Shown piece by piece: positions 51,481 through 63,544 of a stretch of 64,000 bases of DNA. The position numbers and the translations under genes are program-made. The stretch comes from Sceloporus undulatus (taxonomy: Eukaryota > Chordata > Lepidosauria > Squamata > Phrynosomatidae): assembly GCF_019175285.1 (NCBI RefSeq), contig NC_056528.1, forward strand, positions 22,567,802 through 22,631,801, read 5' to 3'. The notes below the pieces were generated by a model. It was given only the letters and a program-made list of their open reading frames with translations, did no database searches and had not been told where the DNA came from. The first letter of the stretch is position 1, and each line of letters opens with the position of its first letter.

Positions 51481-53514
51481 GTGGAGCCAAATCCGTATCC
51501 ATCAGCACTGCAAAAGAAATCCTGACTGCTGGGAAAGGGCCAGTGTGTGGCAGGTCACACACAGGCCAAGTCCAGCACCCCTCCTGCTGCCGTAGAAGGT
51601 GGGGGCTTTGCACTGCTTTCTTTGAATCCAGAGGATCTTGACATTAGGCTTTTTCTCCTTCCAAAATAAGTGTCTAGTGCAGGAAAGGGGGCATCTTTTC
51701 CCCTTGAGACCACCTTCAGGGTCCAAATCTGAGGGTGAGAGGTTTAGACTCTCCCCTGCCTCTCCTTTTTTCCTCTTTCACTGGCCTTTTCTCTCATTTT
51801 TTCCTTCTATCCAAACATATGGAGGGTCTGCTCTCTCTGGAAGCCTGAACCCATTGTTTCCTGAGCCCATCATTTGTTGTCATTCCCCCCCCCCCATCCT
51901 AGTCTAGTGTGCACAGTTGCAAGGAGGGGGGCCCTAAGATGGGAGAACGGTGACTTTGTTGTTCCCAGCTCCCTCGGGCTTGTCTGGAGGCCATTAGTCA
52001 AGCGTGGATTTGGGCATTCCATTCTCCACAACCATTTCAGGCCATCTTTGTGATGAGGAGAGACCTGTTGTGCAGTCTAGAGCTCGGTTATGTCTTAGAA
52101 AGCACCAGCAGGGCTTAGACTTGGAACATCATATTGTGCACCGAAACAGCGAATTCTCAACAGCTGCTTCATAATCACTCAGCTTTCTCAAGGGATGAAG
52201 AGGGAAGACCCTGTTCCTACATTTATGGAGCAAGAGGCAGTGCCACTGTTCTACTGGCTGGTGTTGGGAAACGGGGCTTGCATGTTATGGAATTGTTAGG
52301 GAAGCCATCATGTGTTATCTCTGGGCTCTTTGGTGTCCCGTCTGTGAGAGCCAGGCTTCCCAGTGCCCAGGCAGAGGCCAGTGCTTTCCCTCCAAAGCAG
52401 AGGTTTGATTTTCTATGCAGCAGTGTGTGATGGAATGCTTTTGGCGATGCACATCATGAGGGGAACAAGCTGAAGGCTTCCTCAGGTCTCCCAAGTCTTT
52501 TGTGACCTTTCTAATTTCCCCTCACACACACACACCTTTGTTCTTATGTTAGCCTCCATTCTTGGGTTCTACATAGCTGTTGGTCAGTGCAGAGTGACCC
52601 CAGAGTGTGGCAGCCTGAGGAATGTGCTTTCCTCAGTAACAGTCATCGTAACTGGCTTTGTGCATAGTTTCCCATCTCTGCCAGACTGTTTACAGGTTGG
52701 GTTGTTGGGGAGTGGGAGGTTTCTTTGTTGCTAAAATATCTGTACTGGTGGAACTCCTAACTCTGAAACTGTGTGACGCGGGATGTAGGGGAAGATGATT
52801 CAACAAGACGAAGCCAGAAGAACACTCAGCGGTGTGGCTGTCCAGCAGCTCAGGCAGTGGGAATCTCCCAAGCGAAACAACAGGCCGCTTCCAACACTTC
52901 TTGAGAAATCAGTCCTATATTGGTCTCCTCATCGGACTTGACAACCTCTCCCACCTACCCCCCAAAAGGGTAGATCTTCCAGCTTGAAAAACTGATTCCC
53001 TTTTCCTTCCCTAGTTGTTTAAAATAACTACATTTCATAAGAGAGTTTATATACCAGACCAAGGAGAAAAGCTACTGACCCTTAGACATTGTTTTTGTAA
53101 AGAAAGAAATCCATCTGCCAAGTAAAATACATGTGTGTGTTGTTGGTTTGTGCATTTGGACTAACTGCAGATGTGCTCTTCTGAGTGCTTGAACATGATA
53201 AGGGAGTATGATTAAGGTTTTATTCCTTGACCTAATTAGGCTTTTTGTATCTTGTTTTGGAAAAAAAACTAAACAAAATGTTTAATACATGAGAAGTGTT
53301 AGTCAACTTAAGCAGTGTTTAAGTTACCAGTCTGACCAAACTGAGGCCGTGTTGGGAACTGCTCTGGTTCCTGATGTTTTCCGGATCCCTTGAGAAGTTG
53401 CTGTAAATATTCATGCTGTATATATGGTTGACTTCTTTTGTAAATGGGAAACATAATCTGGAGAATGTGTTTTGTATACTGCAACAGTAGCACTGTTACA
53501 TGAATCCCTTTCTA

Positions 53515-53520
53515 AATAAA
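53515..53520 (+). terminator. Candidate GTF3C4 poly(A) signal AATAAA
   Basis: AATAAA is followed within 15-60 bp by GT-rich sequence (TGTATTGTGTTAGCATGTGG), the usual layout of a cleavage site. An earlier site cannot be excluded. Confidence 0.45.
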
Positions 53521-54239
53521 AGAAATACACAAGCCCTGTATTGTGTTAGCATGTGGTCTAAGGTGTGAGTTGTCAAGATTATCCTGATTCTTGGGTAATC
53601 TAGCAAAACAAGGACTGACAATCAACCTGCTTGAATTCAGTGTCTCTGTGTGGACAGTTTCCAAATGGTAGCCAGGGACCAGAGTATTCCAGCAATTCTC
53701 CAGGAAATAAGCATAGAAACCTCTTGGTGGTGGAGCCTTTCTTGGTTGCTTATGATTCTATGATCCTCTGAGCTCTCCCTTGCCTTTGGAGGGTCCAAAT
53801 GGACAGCGATCTTGCTTTTCACTGTGTGCATATTCCAGCAAATGACTTCACCTGCCAAGCAAAAGCTGCTCAAGCTGAACCCAATGCTCTGTTGTCCAAG
53901 GCAAGACTTAAAACAACATGAAAACGTCCTGTCTAGGTTAAGGGCTGGGTGGGCAAGCAGCTCCCAACCATCAGTTTCTGTTGAGCATCAGACTAGGACT
54001 GGTATGGTGGAGGTTCAGATCCTGACACAGCCACAAATTGATGGACCTTTCCGTTGGATATGGCTTCCTGTTCAGCCTCAGAAGAAGAAGGAGCAAGCCA
54101 CTGGCCAAATGTGGTAGCCATGGCTCTTCGAGATTGAACACAATAGGAGGGCGTACTGGTGGATTGTTGAAGGACCACCCCAAAACCCCTTTGGGAATGG
54201 TCTCTTCTGTCCCTGACTGGCCTCCTTGTTATCTTAGTG

Positions 54240-54460
54240 ATCTTGCTTAATGTTTATTTGGCCAGAATCAGATGCTAATCAGGTCAGGCCGGGTCCCAAA
54301 TTGGTTGTGAAGCATTGCCCTTCCAATTATAAAAGTCTTAATTCCTTCTTTTGCCCGCTGAACCTTTCAAGCATTAATGGGACCTCTTACTATGCAAAAT
54401 GGATGCAAAGGCCTCTTGCGTTTCCCCAGTAATTAAATGAATGTCAATTGTTCTAGTCCT
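54240..54460. other. Single-copy block, candidate conserved noncoding element
   Basis: Contains GATGCTAATCAGG, TATGCAAAATGGATGCAAAG and AGTAATTAAATGAATG. Dense homeodomain and octamer-like motifs without repeats. Confidence 0.25.
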
Positions 54461-54689
54461 TTCTGAGGGAGAGTCCTACAAGAGTATTAGCATGTTCTGC
54501 TAACCCAGGCGGCCTGTACGCCTGGCCAGCAGGAGCCCCTGGGGGTTGACCGCTGACTTGAGACTGGGGGGGCAGATGTGCCCCCTACATCTTAATGAGT
54601 GGGGCTGGTTCGCCTCCAGTTTCTTTGCAGCTGGCTGAGCAGAACTAATATTGTGGCCGCATAGAGATGAAAGAACTCTGGAGAGGGCG

Positions 54690-54910
54690 GTGGTGGTGGA
54701 GAGGAATGGCTCTATGGCTAAATTAATTAAGCAGATGTACCTGTCTAATTAAAGAGCTGCTGTCCCCTTTGTAGCCTCCCGTGCGCGGCAAACAGTATTT
54801 AAATGCGTGGCCAAGCCATTCTGCCTATCAATATTTAGTAGGAACACTCCGATGGAGGTGATATTAGCAAGATGTACTCCCTATTTATTATTAATAGCAG
54901 CCCTTCCAAT
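54690..54910. other. Single-copy block, strongest candidate conserved noncoding element
   Basis: CTAAATTAATTAAGCAGATG, CCTGTCTAATTAAAGAGCTG and CTATTTATTATTAATAGCAG lie within 200 bp. The TAATTA density and absence of repeats resemble developmental enhancers. It sits between the ends of GTF3C4 and AK8. Confidence 0.35.
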
Positions 54911-56175
54911 TTATGCACAGGAGAGGCTGTGTAGCTTTACAACAGGGGGAGGGACACGGGGGGGGGGGCTCGGGTGAGCTGCCATGTGGTGCCCAGGTAA
55001 GGGGAGCCCTGTCATGCATCCCCCTGGGCCAAGCCATTGGGACCCTGCCGGGGATGTACTGATGTTGTCCCATCTGGCTACAGGGTGGCAGCTCTTGCAG
55101 TACTTTCGGCCCATGTAACTGATAGGCAAGAGGGGTGAGAAGTGACTAACACTGAATAGCCACACAGGCCACTTGCTGGGCTGTCTGGAGGCAGGGAGAG
55201 AAGCCCTCTTGTTGGGTTGGGCATGGCCTGGTGGTGATGGTATGACTGGAGGTGTGGTTGGGAGCAGCCCAGGCAAAGAGCAAGGGGAGGGAGTGCAAGA
55301 GAGGAGGGCCAGGGATGGTCCAAGAGAATGGTTCATGAAGCCACAATACTGTGGCATGGAGGGTGGGCCTAAGGATCTCTTGTTCAGACCTCTGCTTGAA
55401 GCTCTTTCAAGGGACACCTCTAGCAGACCTCCAGTCTGTGGGTGTCAGAATTCATGGTTATGATTCTATCATGATGGTTATTGACTATTGAATATTTTTG
55501 GTTTTCATTATTATCATTCTCACCACAACCTGAGACGTGTATACAGTTCTCTTTCCCTGCCCTTCTTCCATATTTCCCTGTTGCCTCCTTTAGAATCAGA
55601 GTTGGAAGAGACCCTTTAGTTTTTTCAGCACAGGATTCTTGCACGTGTAAAGAACGATCTGTGACAGTAATATCTGTGTTCAAAGATTCTTTAATTCCCC
55701 ACCCTACATCCTCGGACCCAAAACAGAGCAGTCAGATGTCTCTCCTGAGCAGCCACCAAGACAGAAAAGGACGAAATGGGGGTGGCGGAATGTTTTTCTT
55801 CCTCCATCTCACTGTCACTGATCTGCTTGGGACTACCAGGACACTACATTCTGTCAGCTGGATGATTAAGAAAGTTAATATTTTTAATTTCCCCAGTAGG
55901 TAAAAGGGTTTTAAAAAAATCAAATTCCATTTGTGGAGTGAGATCCTGATGCATGGTGACAGCTCTGGCTGTACAAATGTGTATTCTGGCAGCCCTCCTC
56001 CATCTTAGAGGGTTCTACTATAGGTCTGAGGATGGGGCTGCCCATGACTTTTGGCCCCCTGGATCCTTTGCAATCAATTTCTGAGTAAAAAGCAATAAAT
56101 GGAACAAAAGTGTTGCCTACAAATTTTCAAGAAAATGCTCCTAAACACTCTTTAACATTTAGGAAGACTGCACAC
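54911..56175. other. Intergenic DNA between GTF3C4 and AK8, including probable AK8 3' UTR
   Basis: No complete element. A CR1 terminal fragment on minus (AGAATCAGAGTTGGAAGAGA) lies at 55592-55615, and a G11 run at 54958-54968. Confidence 0.4.
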
Positions 56176-56419
56176 TCAGAAATCTTTCTGGACGATAGGG
56201 AGTGGATTAACAAGGTAGCTCTCTATGTACTCAAAGACCGTCTGGGGATCTTGGTCAGCATTGATAAAAATAGCATCTTCAAAGAATGTCTCCAGGCCTC
56301 CAGAAAACCTGAAGTAGGAGTCCACCTTGAGACTCACGGCCTCTTCCACATCCCTTGGGTGCCGGAGGAGGCGGTCATTGGCGTCCTTTGTGGCGGCTGG
56401 CTTGTAGAAAGTGTGGTAC
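56176..56419 (-). CDS. AK8: AK8 last coding exon
   Basis: It encodes [20 protein letters not shown], then [20 protein letters not shown], and ends [29 protein letters not shown] with TGA. Human has [20 protein letters not shown] at the same place. Acceptor AATTTCCAG. Confidence 0.95.
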
Positions 56420-59400
56420 CTGGAAATTGGAAGCAGCAAGAGGAGAAAGTTCACAGGAGCTCAGTCCTATCACTGGATGTTGTGGATTTTTAAAAATCAT
56501 TTCTCTAGCTAGACTACATTATATGGAACGAAGTTTAAACCTAATCTTTGCATGCCCTGAAATGTCAACGTGGCTCCTGTTAGCCAGACCTTCCAACTGT
56601 TACTAAACTCTTCTAAAGCTCCTAACAGTCTGGAGACATAGTGCAGATGTTAAAAGATAAGACCGCTTCCCTGCTCCCCAAGAAACAAAAGGAAAAAAAG
56701 AGGGAAGAAGGAAGCAAATGTAGGAGCAGTAATAGGTAGAGGTAGGCTGACTTTCCCCTCCTCAGCCTTCCAGTTGCCCTTCTCTGCTGGCTGGTGGAGG
56801 AGATCATCATGTGCTTCCCTCAACTCTATGAGGCCAGGGCAGCAGTCCAAAGTAGCTATGCCGGCTGGGGGATTCGGGGAGTTGTCATCCAGAAAAAACC
56901 CTTCCCCAACTGCCAACCCAGTTAGAATCATAGAATCATAAAATAATAGAATTGGAAGAGACCACAAGGGCCATCCAGGCATACCCCTTTCTGCCATGCA
57001 GGAAATCTCAATCAAAGCATCCCCGACAGATGGCCCTCCAGCCTCTGCTTAAAGACCTCCAAGGAAGGAGATTCCACCACTCTCCAAGGGAGTGTGTTCC
57101 AGTGTTGAACAGCCCTTACTGTCAGGAAGTTCCTCCTAATATTGAGCTGGAATCTCTTTTCCTGGAGCTTGCATCCATTGCTCCATGTCCTAGTCTCTGG
57201 AGTAGCAGAAAACAAGCTTGCTCCCTCCTCAATATGACATCCCTTCAAATATATAAACAGGGCTATCATATCACCTCTTAATCTTCTCTTCTCCAGGCTA
57301 AACATCCCCAGCTCCCAAAGTCGTTCCTCATAGGGCATGGTTTCCAGACCCTTCACCATTTTAGTCTCCCTCCTTTGGACACGCTCCAGTTTCTCCACAT
57401 CCTTTTTGAATTGTGATGCCCAAAACTGGACACAATATTTCAGGTGGGGCCTGACCAAAGCAGAATAGAGTGGCACTATTACTTCCCTTGATCTAGACAC
57501 TATGCTTCTACTGATGCAGTCTAAAATTGTACTGGCTTTTTTAGCTGCCGCATCACACTGTTGACTCATATTCAACTTGTGGTCTACTTGGACTCCCAGA
57601 TCCCTTTCACACGTAGTCTCTGTTTGTGCCTTTCTGTCCTGCCAGTGACATCCAGCATCACATGAGAAGGCATCCTATTTCCCTTTCATTCCACCCTAAC
57701 TTTCCACCTCCCATCCCATGACAGGCATTTGTAAAAAATCAGCCACCTCCAACCCATGCAGGACATGAGGGCTTCTTACCTTTCCCCAGTGACAGGGTCC
57801 ACCATGCGGTAGGACAGGCGCTGGATAATTGTGTCAGTTGGGAGCGTCAGGAAAAACACCCTGTTGGGCACAGAAAATATGAGTTACATGGTTGGTGTCA
57901 TTGGTAGATAAGAAATCTGCTTTCTTCCTACAGGTTTTTCAAAACCATTCTATTTTAAGGTTTGGATTAACAACACAGTGAATTTTCTTAACCTGGGCAG
58001 CACTATTTGTTCATATAGCACAGCAGTGTTTACTTTGACTGGCAGAAGCTCCAACCAGTTACAACTGATAACTGGCCCCTTATAACTGGAGATACTGGGG
58101 ACTAAGACCTACTGGATGCCAAACATGTGCTCTTCTAGGCAACTCTGGCCCCTCCAGGGTTAGTGCCAGCTTTTAGGATCCCCAGGCAGCATACCCTGTC
58201 AATGGTCTCACCTGGTGTCAGTGGGCACCACCAAGCAGCCCCAAACTGTGGGGTTTAAGGCCTCACACAATGGCCAGCATCCTATTAAGGGCATACACAG
58301 GTGTTGCTGCACTATGTGTGAGGAATTTTTTTTCAAAGTTGAGACAGCATGCAGTGATAGCCATTTGGCTATGGTTCAGTTACTGGCTGGCAAGAGTCTC
58401 TGAGGGTCATCCCTTTTCATCTGGCCCTTACAGCTCAAGAGGTGTACAGTTCATGATTCTGCCTCTTGGATCTGTTTGACACACAGGCCGCATCCACACT
58501 GAAGAAATAACCTGGTTTGGCACCGCTTTAAGTATCCTGGCTCAAGGCTATGGGATTCTGGGAGTATGTTGTGGGTCCAGAGCTGAGCCACATAGAATCC
58601 CAAAGCCTTGAGCCAGGATACTTAAAGCAGTGGCAAACCGGGTTATTTCTCCAGTGTGGACGCAGCCACAGAGGAGCCACCTGGGAGATTCCCATAGCCT
58701 CTTAGACATTACCATCCACAACAGAAGAAAAAGAAAACGAACAAGAAACAACCTCTGGTTCTGATGCTTTGCAAAGAATAGGTACAGTGGCAGATGGCAA
58801 CTTCGGAGACTGAGCCACAGGGGAACATCGGTGGAAGAAGTCAATGGAAATGGGAGAATATAATGGGCTTAATTCCATCAGTGGGAATATGAGGGCTGAG
58901 GGCAACCTTCCTACTCAAACTGGGTGCCCTCCAGCTCTGTCTATCCACAACTGGCATCACCCCTAGCCACCCCTAGCCAAATCTGACACATTTGGAAGGT
59001 ACCAGGCTGGTGAAGACAAGACTAGCAAGTATGGTGACTCCAAGGCTTCTAGAAAACCATGACTCAGGAGGGAGGGGAACACATGCAGATAAGGTTTCCA
59101 AGCCTGGAGGGCAAGGAGAGGAAATGGGCAAAAAGAAGTCATTTCAGGAGTCAGGAGGGAGCTGTGGGTGGTGGAGCTGGACAAGCGGCTGGACAAGAGA
59201 GAGCACTGAGAGGAGACAGGATGCAACTGATGTTTTTAAATATCCATTCCAAATTAATGGAAATCAACTTGTATGGGAGCCTTTGTTTTGCAAGCTTTCT
59301 TCCTCTCCACGTGGATTGTCTCTGGGCTGCTTTCAAAGCTACGTTGCGCAGCATTCTCTGTATTATGTTATTTGGTGTTACATTATTTTGCTTTGGCATG

Positions 59401-62400
59401 TGTGCCTCCCAAACCGGCGAGTGTACGCTTTAGACATTCACCAAAGAGAACATTTTACATTTACTGGGGAGGATCAGATCAGATGAAAGCCAGAGGTTTT
59501 TCTGTGGCACGCGCTGAACAGGTGACAACGAGGCTCCTTTGTACAACTTAAAACTTATGAAAATCATCCTGCTTGCTCTTCAAATGTTTAGAGATAATGA
59601 CTTCCATTCGCATTGGAGGTCTATGGGGTTTTTAAAACAAAAAATTAAAGTAAAAAAATAACCTGGCATTTAAAAAAAGCTGAAGATCTCAATGATGCCA
59701 AAGACAGCAGGAGAATATAAGAGTTTTCAACAGTCTTTTATCCCTTACACTCCAAACATTTTGTTTCTGCTTTGTTTCCGTTGCCCAACAACCGTATGGA
59801 AACATGATTGTCAGAATGGGTAACTGGTGCTGATGTGTGTCTGGAGATGAATATTCCAGCAGAGGAAGGGAAAGACAGTGGGGCGAGGGGCGGGGGCCTG
59901 CTTATACAGCCTCGATAATTGATACGGCTCCCCCATTATATTCCAAAATAAACAAAACCAAAGAGAAAAGGATGATAACCCAGTGGATCAAGAATCCTTG
60001 TCACAACTCACAAGCCGCGAATGTGAGGAAGAGGGGCGGGTGATGTAGTGTGAAGCTGAGATGGAAGAGCCACACACAAAAAAGCATCCACTGCGCTTAA
60101 AAAGCTGCCAGGAAAATGAACCTTGGAAGGAAGCACCTTATTGGAAGCACTGTCCTTTTTTCTTTTTTAAAAAAGAGAGGAGATGCATCTTATTATTCAG
60201 TCTGGTGTCAGTATTAAAGACAGATGGAGGGGGAGGGAAGGGGGAAAATTGTGTTGCAGAAAGCAAATGGGGGTGAGCCTTCTTTCCTTCCTTGCCTCCT
60301 TGCTTTTCTTCTTTTCTTCTTTTCTTCCCTCTTTCCACAGATGTGAACACTGCCTAAAAAGCCACAACCAAGTGGGGCCTTTTCCTAGCTAGTTGAAAGC
60401 ACACAGATGCCTCCCTGGTAGCTGATCATTTGGTCTTGGAGAACCCTGGAGAGAGGATTACACAGCTGAGGATGGGGAGATGTTCATTTCTTTTCTTAAG
60501 TTGCATCCTGCCTTTAAAAAAAACAAGCCTTCCAGCAAGTTAAACACAACATTTTAAACAAACATAGCATTATATTGTCAAATACACGGAAAGATTTTAA
60601 GAATAAACGCAAACACAGTATAGCAAGAATGAGAGTGAGAGGCTGAGAGAGTGTGATTTGCTCAATATCACACAGTTGGTCTCCTTGGTTGAGTAACAAT
60701 TTGAACCCTGGACTCCCAGAGTCCAAGTCCAATGTTCCATTGCAATGGGTCCAAACAGTAAAGCAGTAACTGGAATGAAATTCCCAGGCCCCGAAATCCT
60801 TTTGTTGTACAAGGACACATCTTCCCCTGGTGCCTCTGAATGTAGCAGGATGGCCCTCCAGAGGTTGCCAGGTTCTGGTTCCTGAAACAGGGATATGTTG
60901 TGCTAAGTATGCAGGGGTTGTTGTGGTTGTTGTTGTTTTGATAATGTGCAATGGTCACAACCAGCATCCATTTTAGTGTAGTGTAAATACTCACATGTGG
61001 AGATACACTAAAATAGCAACATTGTGTAACAAACCTCAATGATTGGCTGCTACTGCACAAGGTGCAACCGCAGTGTAAAGTATGGGATACATAACCATAA
61101 TGCATAGTCACAATGCATCATGCACAACATTCATGCTGTCTGTGCAGCTCTACTTCTGCCACTATCAGCAGAACATGCCCATTGGGCAATGGTGATGTTT
61201 TGGCCCTGCAAGCACCGCATGACTTACATGTGTGCCTATCTCCAAGTGAATTTCTGTCACAGCCTTTGTGAATTGCCTTGTGCATTGTACATAGCAGCAG
61301 TACCATGGGTTGTTAGCCATGTGCAGTGGCCACTGATCCACACACATTCTGCTAGATTGGTGCTTAGTGTAGGGGTTGCATAACAATCCCATCCATGGAC
61401 ATTTTTGCTGCCCTAAAAAAGTAGGATCTCAATCAAAGCCCATCCAGATGGGGCTGCCCTTGCTGGTGAAAGCATCTCAGACCACTGGTGTCCTCCACCC
61501 CAAAAAAGGCACTTCAGGAGAGAGGGGTGTCTGCCAATCCCTCAAGTATCCAATTCCCAAGCAGCTTAAGACATGATGCTTCAGCACCACAGCCTCCAGC
61601 AGACGAGGCTGAAGAGATAGACTGGCAACTGGTGGAAAGCCCATCAAATGGCTCTCATCTGCACCAGTCATTTAATTTTGAGCTGGGGAACAAATTGATG
61701 GACTATTAAGCCCATCATTCCTCCCAGCAGGCCAGGCTGGCTGGGGCTTCTATGAGCTGGAATCAAACAGCTGTGAGGCAGAGGCAGATTCCTCCACCCT
61801 GGACCCAGTCAGAGCTGGCAATCTGGTGGCAGCCTTTTGTCCCAGTTCCCTCCATCAGAGCACCGGAGAATATGGGGCCTGTGTCAACAGTGGGTTTAGC
61901 CAGGATACCGAGGCCCCAATGAATCCTGGTTCCAGTCTTGGTGCAAAAGGAAAGGATATTTTGTGCTCAGACTAGGAAACGGAAATGTTCTCCCAAGGCA
62001 ATCTGAACCCATTTCAAATGCATCATCTTAACTTTCTTTTATGGTGAAGCTGCAAGTTTTGAAAATAGAAAGCCATTCATCTTGCCTCCCTCTTTTGCTA
62101 AAAGAACCCATCTATCTTCCCTTTGGCACACAGGGACCAGCTGCCCCCAGCCCATTTTGCCTGCTCGGCACTCCGTCCTTGTTGTTCTTATTATTATTTT
62201 GAAGTGAGGCTCCCACTGACTGTCCCTGGTTTAAAACAGAGCATAATTGATCAAACCAAGCCTGCCCCAGCTGGCCCAAACCTTCTCCAGGGGCAAAGGA
62301 GAGAGAGAGAGAGAAAGAAGGAGAGGGCAGAAATAAGCTTCCAAGGACTGCTCACTGCTGACTTGCCAGAGGTTCCTACACTGCCTTTGCTGCAGCTCAT

Positions 62401-63511
62401 GAGAATATGGTTAAGGATAGGAGAGAATCCTTTTTATGCCCATTTGTTTCTAATCAACATGTACCAAAATTAGAAAGAAGAGCGAAAGCAACATTTACAG
62501 ACTTGTCTGCCCTTTGTATGTCAGCTGAGAAGGAAAGTATCAGGATGGTTCCCTCAGTGTCCTTCAGCTTGCCTGCCATAGTTAATAGTTAATAGCGCTC
62601 ACTTTGCTTACTTGCAACATATTATATGGCATTAATACTGGATGATGGGACAAGTGGTTATAAGTTAATTGCTAAGGCGGTTGTTGCACACACATTCCTT
62701 TTGAGGCCAACAAGCAGATGCGAGGGAAGGAGAGGATGTGCTGGGAGCTACAAGATCAGTTCCAGGAGAACAGATGGTCCAGGGTGAAAGGAGAGGCGAC
62801 CCTGGGAAAAGTGAGCTTGTTTGGTTTTATGGGTGAATGGGTGTCTGGCCACATGAAATGTGAATTATTGGCTGTTTTGATTATATGGTGTTAGTACTGG
62901 CTTCTCAGTCCTGACAACATATGTCTACTGAAAACACCTTTGGTTTTCTGAATAACCACGGTTTGGAGATGCTGGCATTCCCTGAAAACTGGTTGGTGGC
63001 CACCCTGTCAATGGCTGAAGGACTGTACTGGTACCAGCAGGTGCCCCAGCCTCTCAGAGAATGGTAGAGAGCGGGAAGGTGTGTGTCAACGGTCCCATGC
63101 AAAACTTGGAGAAGGAAATATACAAAGCCAAATTTCAAGAGGAAGTGAAGTTGTTGTGGGGCCTGGTGCAGGCGCTAATGTCAGAGAGAGATGGAAAAGG
63201 CTGGGCAGTGATGGACGAGACACCTGGACACCGGGACCAACAATCTTCCCTGGCAGGATGGGCAAGCAGGCAGCCGCTGGAGATAGTCCTACCGTCATCA
63301 CCAGCACTGCATCTGCAGCCCCAGATGATACCACAGCCATCACTAGTGGTCTCTTCCAACTCTATGATTCTATGATTTTAGGCAGAGATTTGGAAGAATG
63401 TGACACACAGAAGCAGAACTATCCAAATAATTCTACAAGGAATTGATTCCAAGCACCCTTCTCTTTAATCCCCATCCCCGATTATAAGGCACAGCAAAAG
63501 GGACAAGAACC

Positions 63512-63544
<33 letters not shown>

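Larger units (their letters stand above)
49797..53540 (+). other. Probable GTF3C4 3' UTR and following intergenic DNA
   Basis: Mostly single-copy sequence without recognised repeats. It includes a 10-N gap and two antisense open frames listed separately. A long 3' UTR is an inference: the first good AATAAA with a GT-rich downstream element is at 53515. Confidence 0.5.

Noticed and set aside
52134-52430. 98-codon plus frame downstream of GTF3C4
   Set aside because: No similarity recognised and no splice signals; treated as 3' region noise.
54911-55417. 168-codon minus frame between GTF3C4 and AK8
   Set aside because: Ser- and Pro-rich without motifs; overlapping frames on the same strand show similar length, as expected in a G/C-biased stretch.
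60514-61392. Minus-strand frames as possible further AK8 exons
   Set aside because: No match to AK8 blocks such as QKGWVLHGVPRD or the P-loop, and no suitable splice phases.
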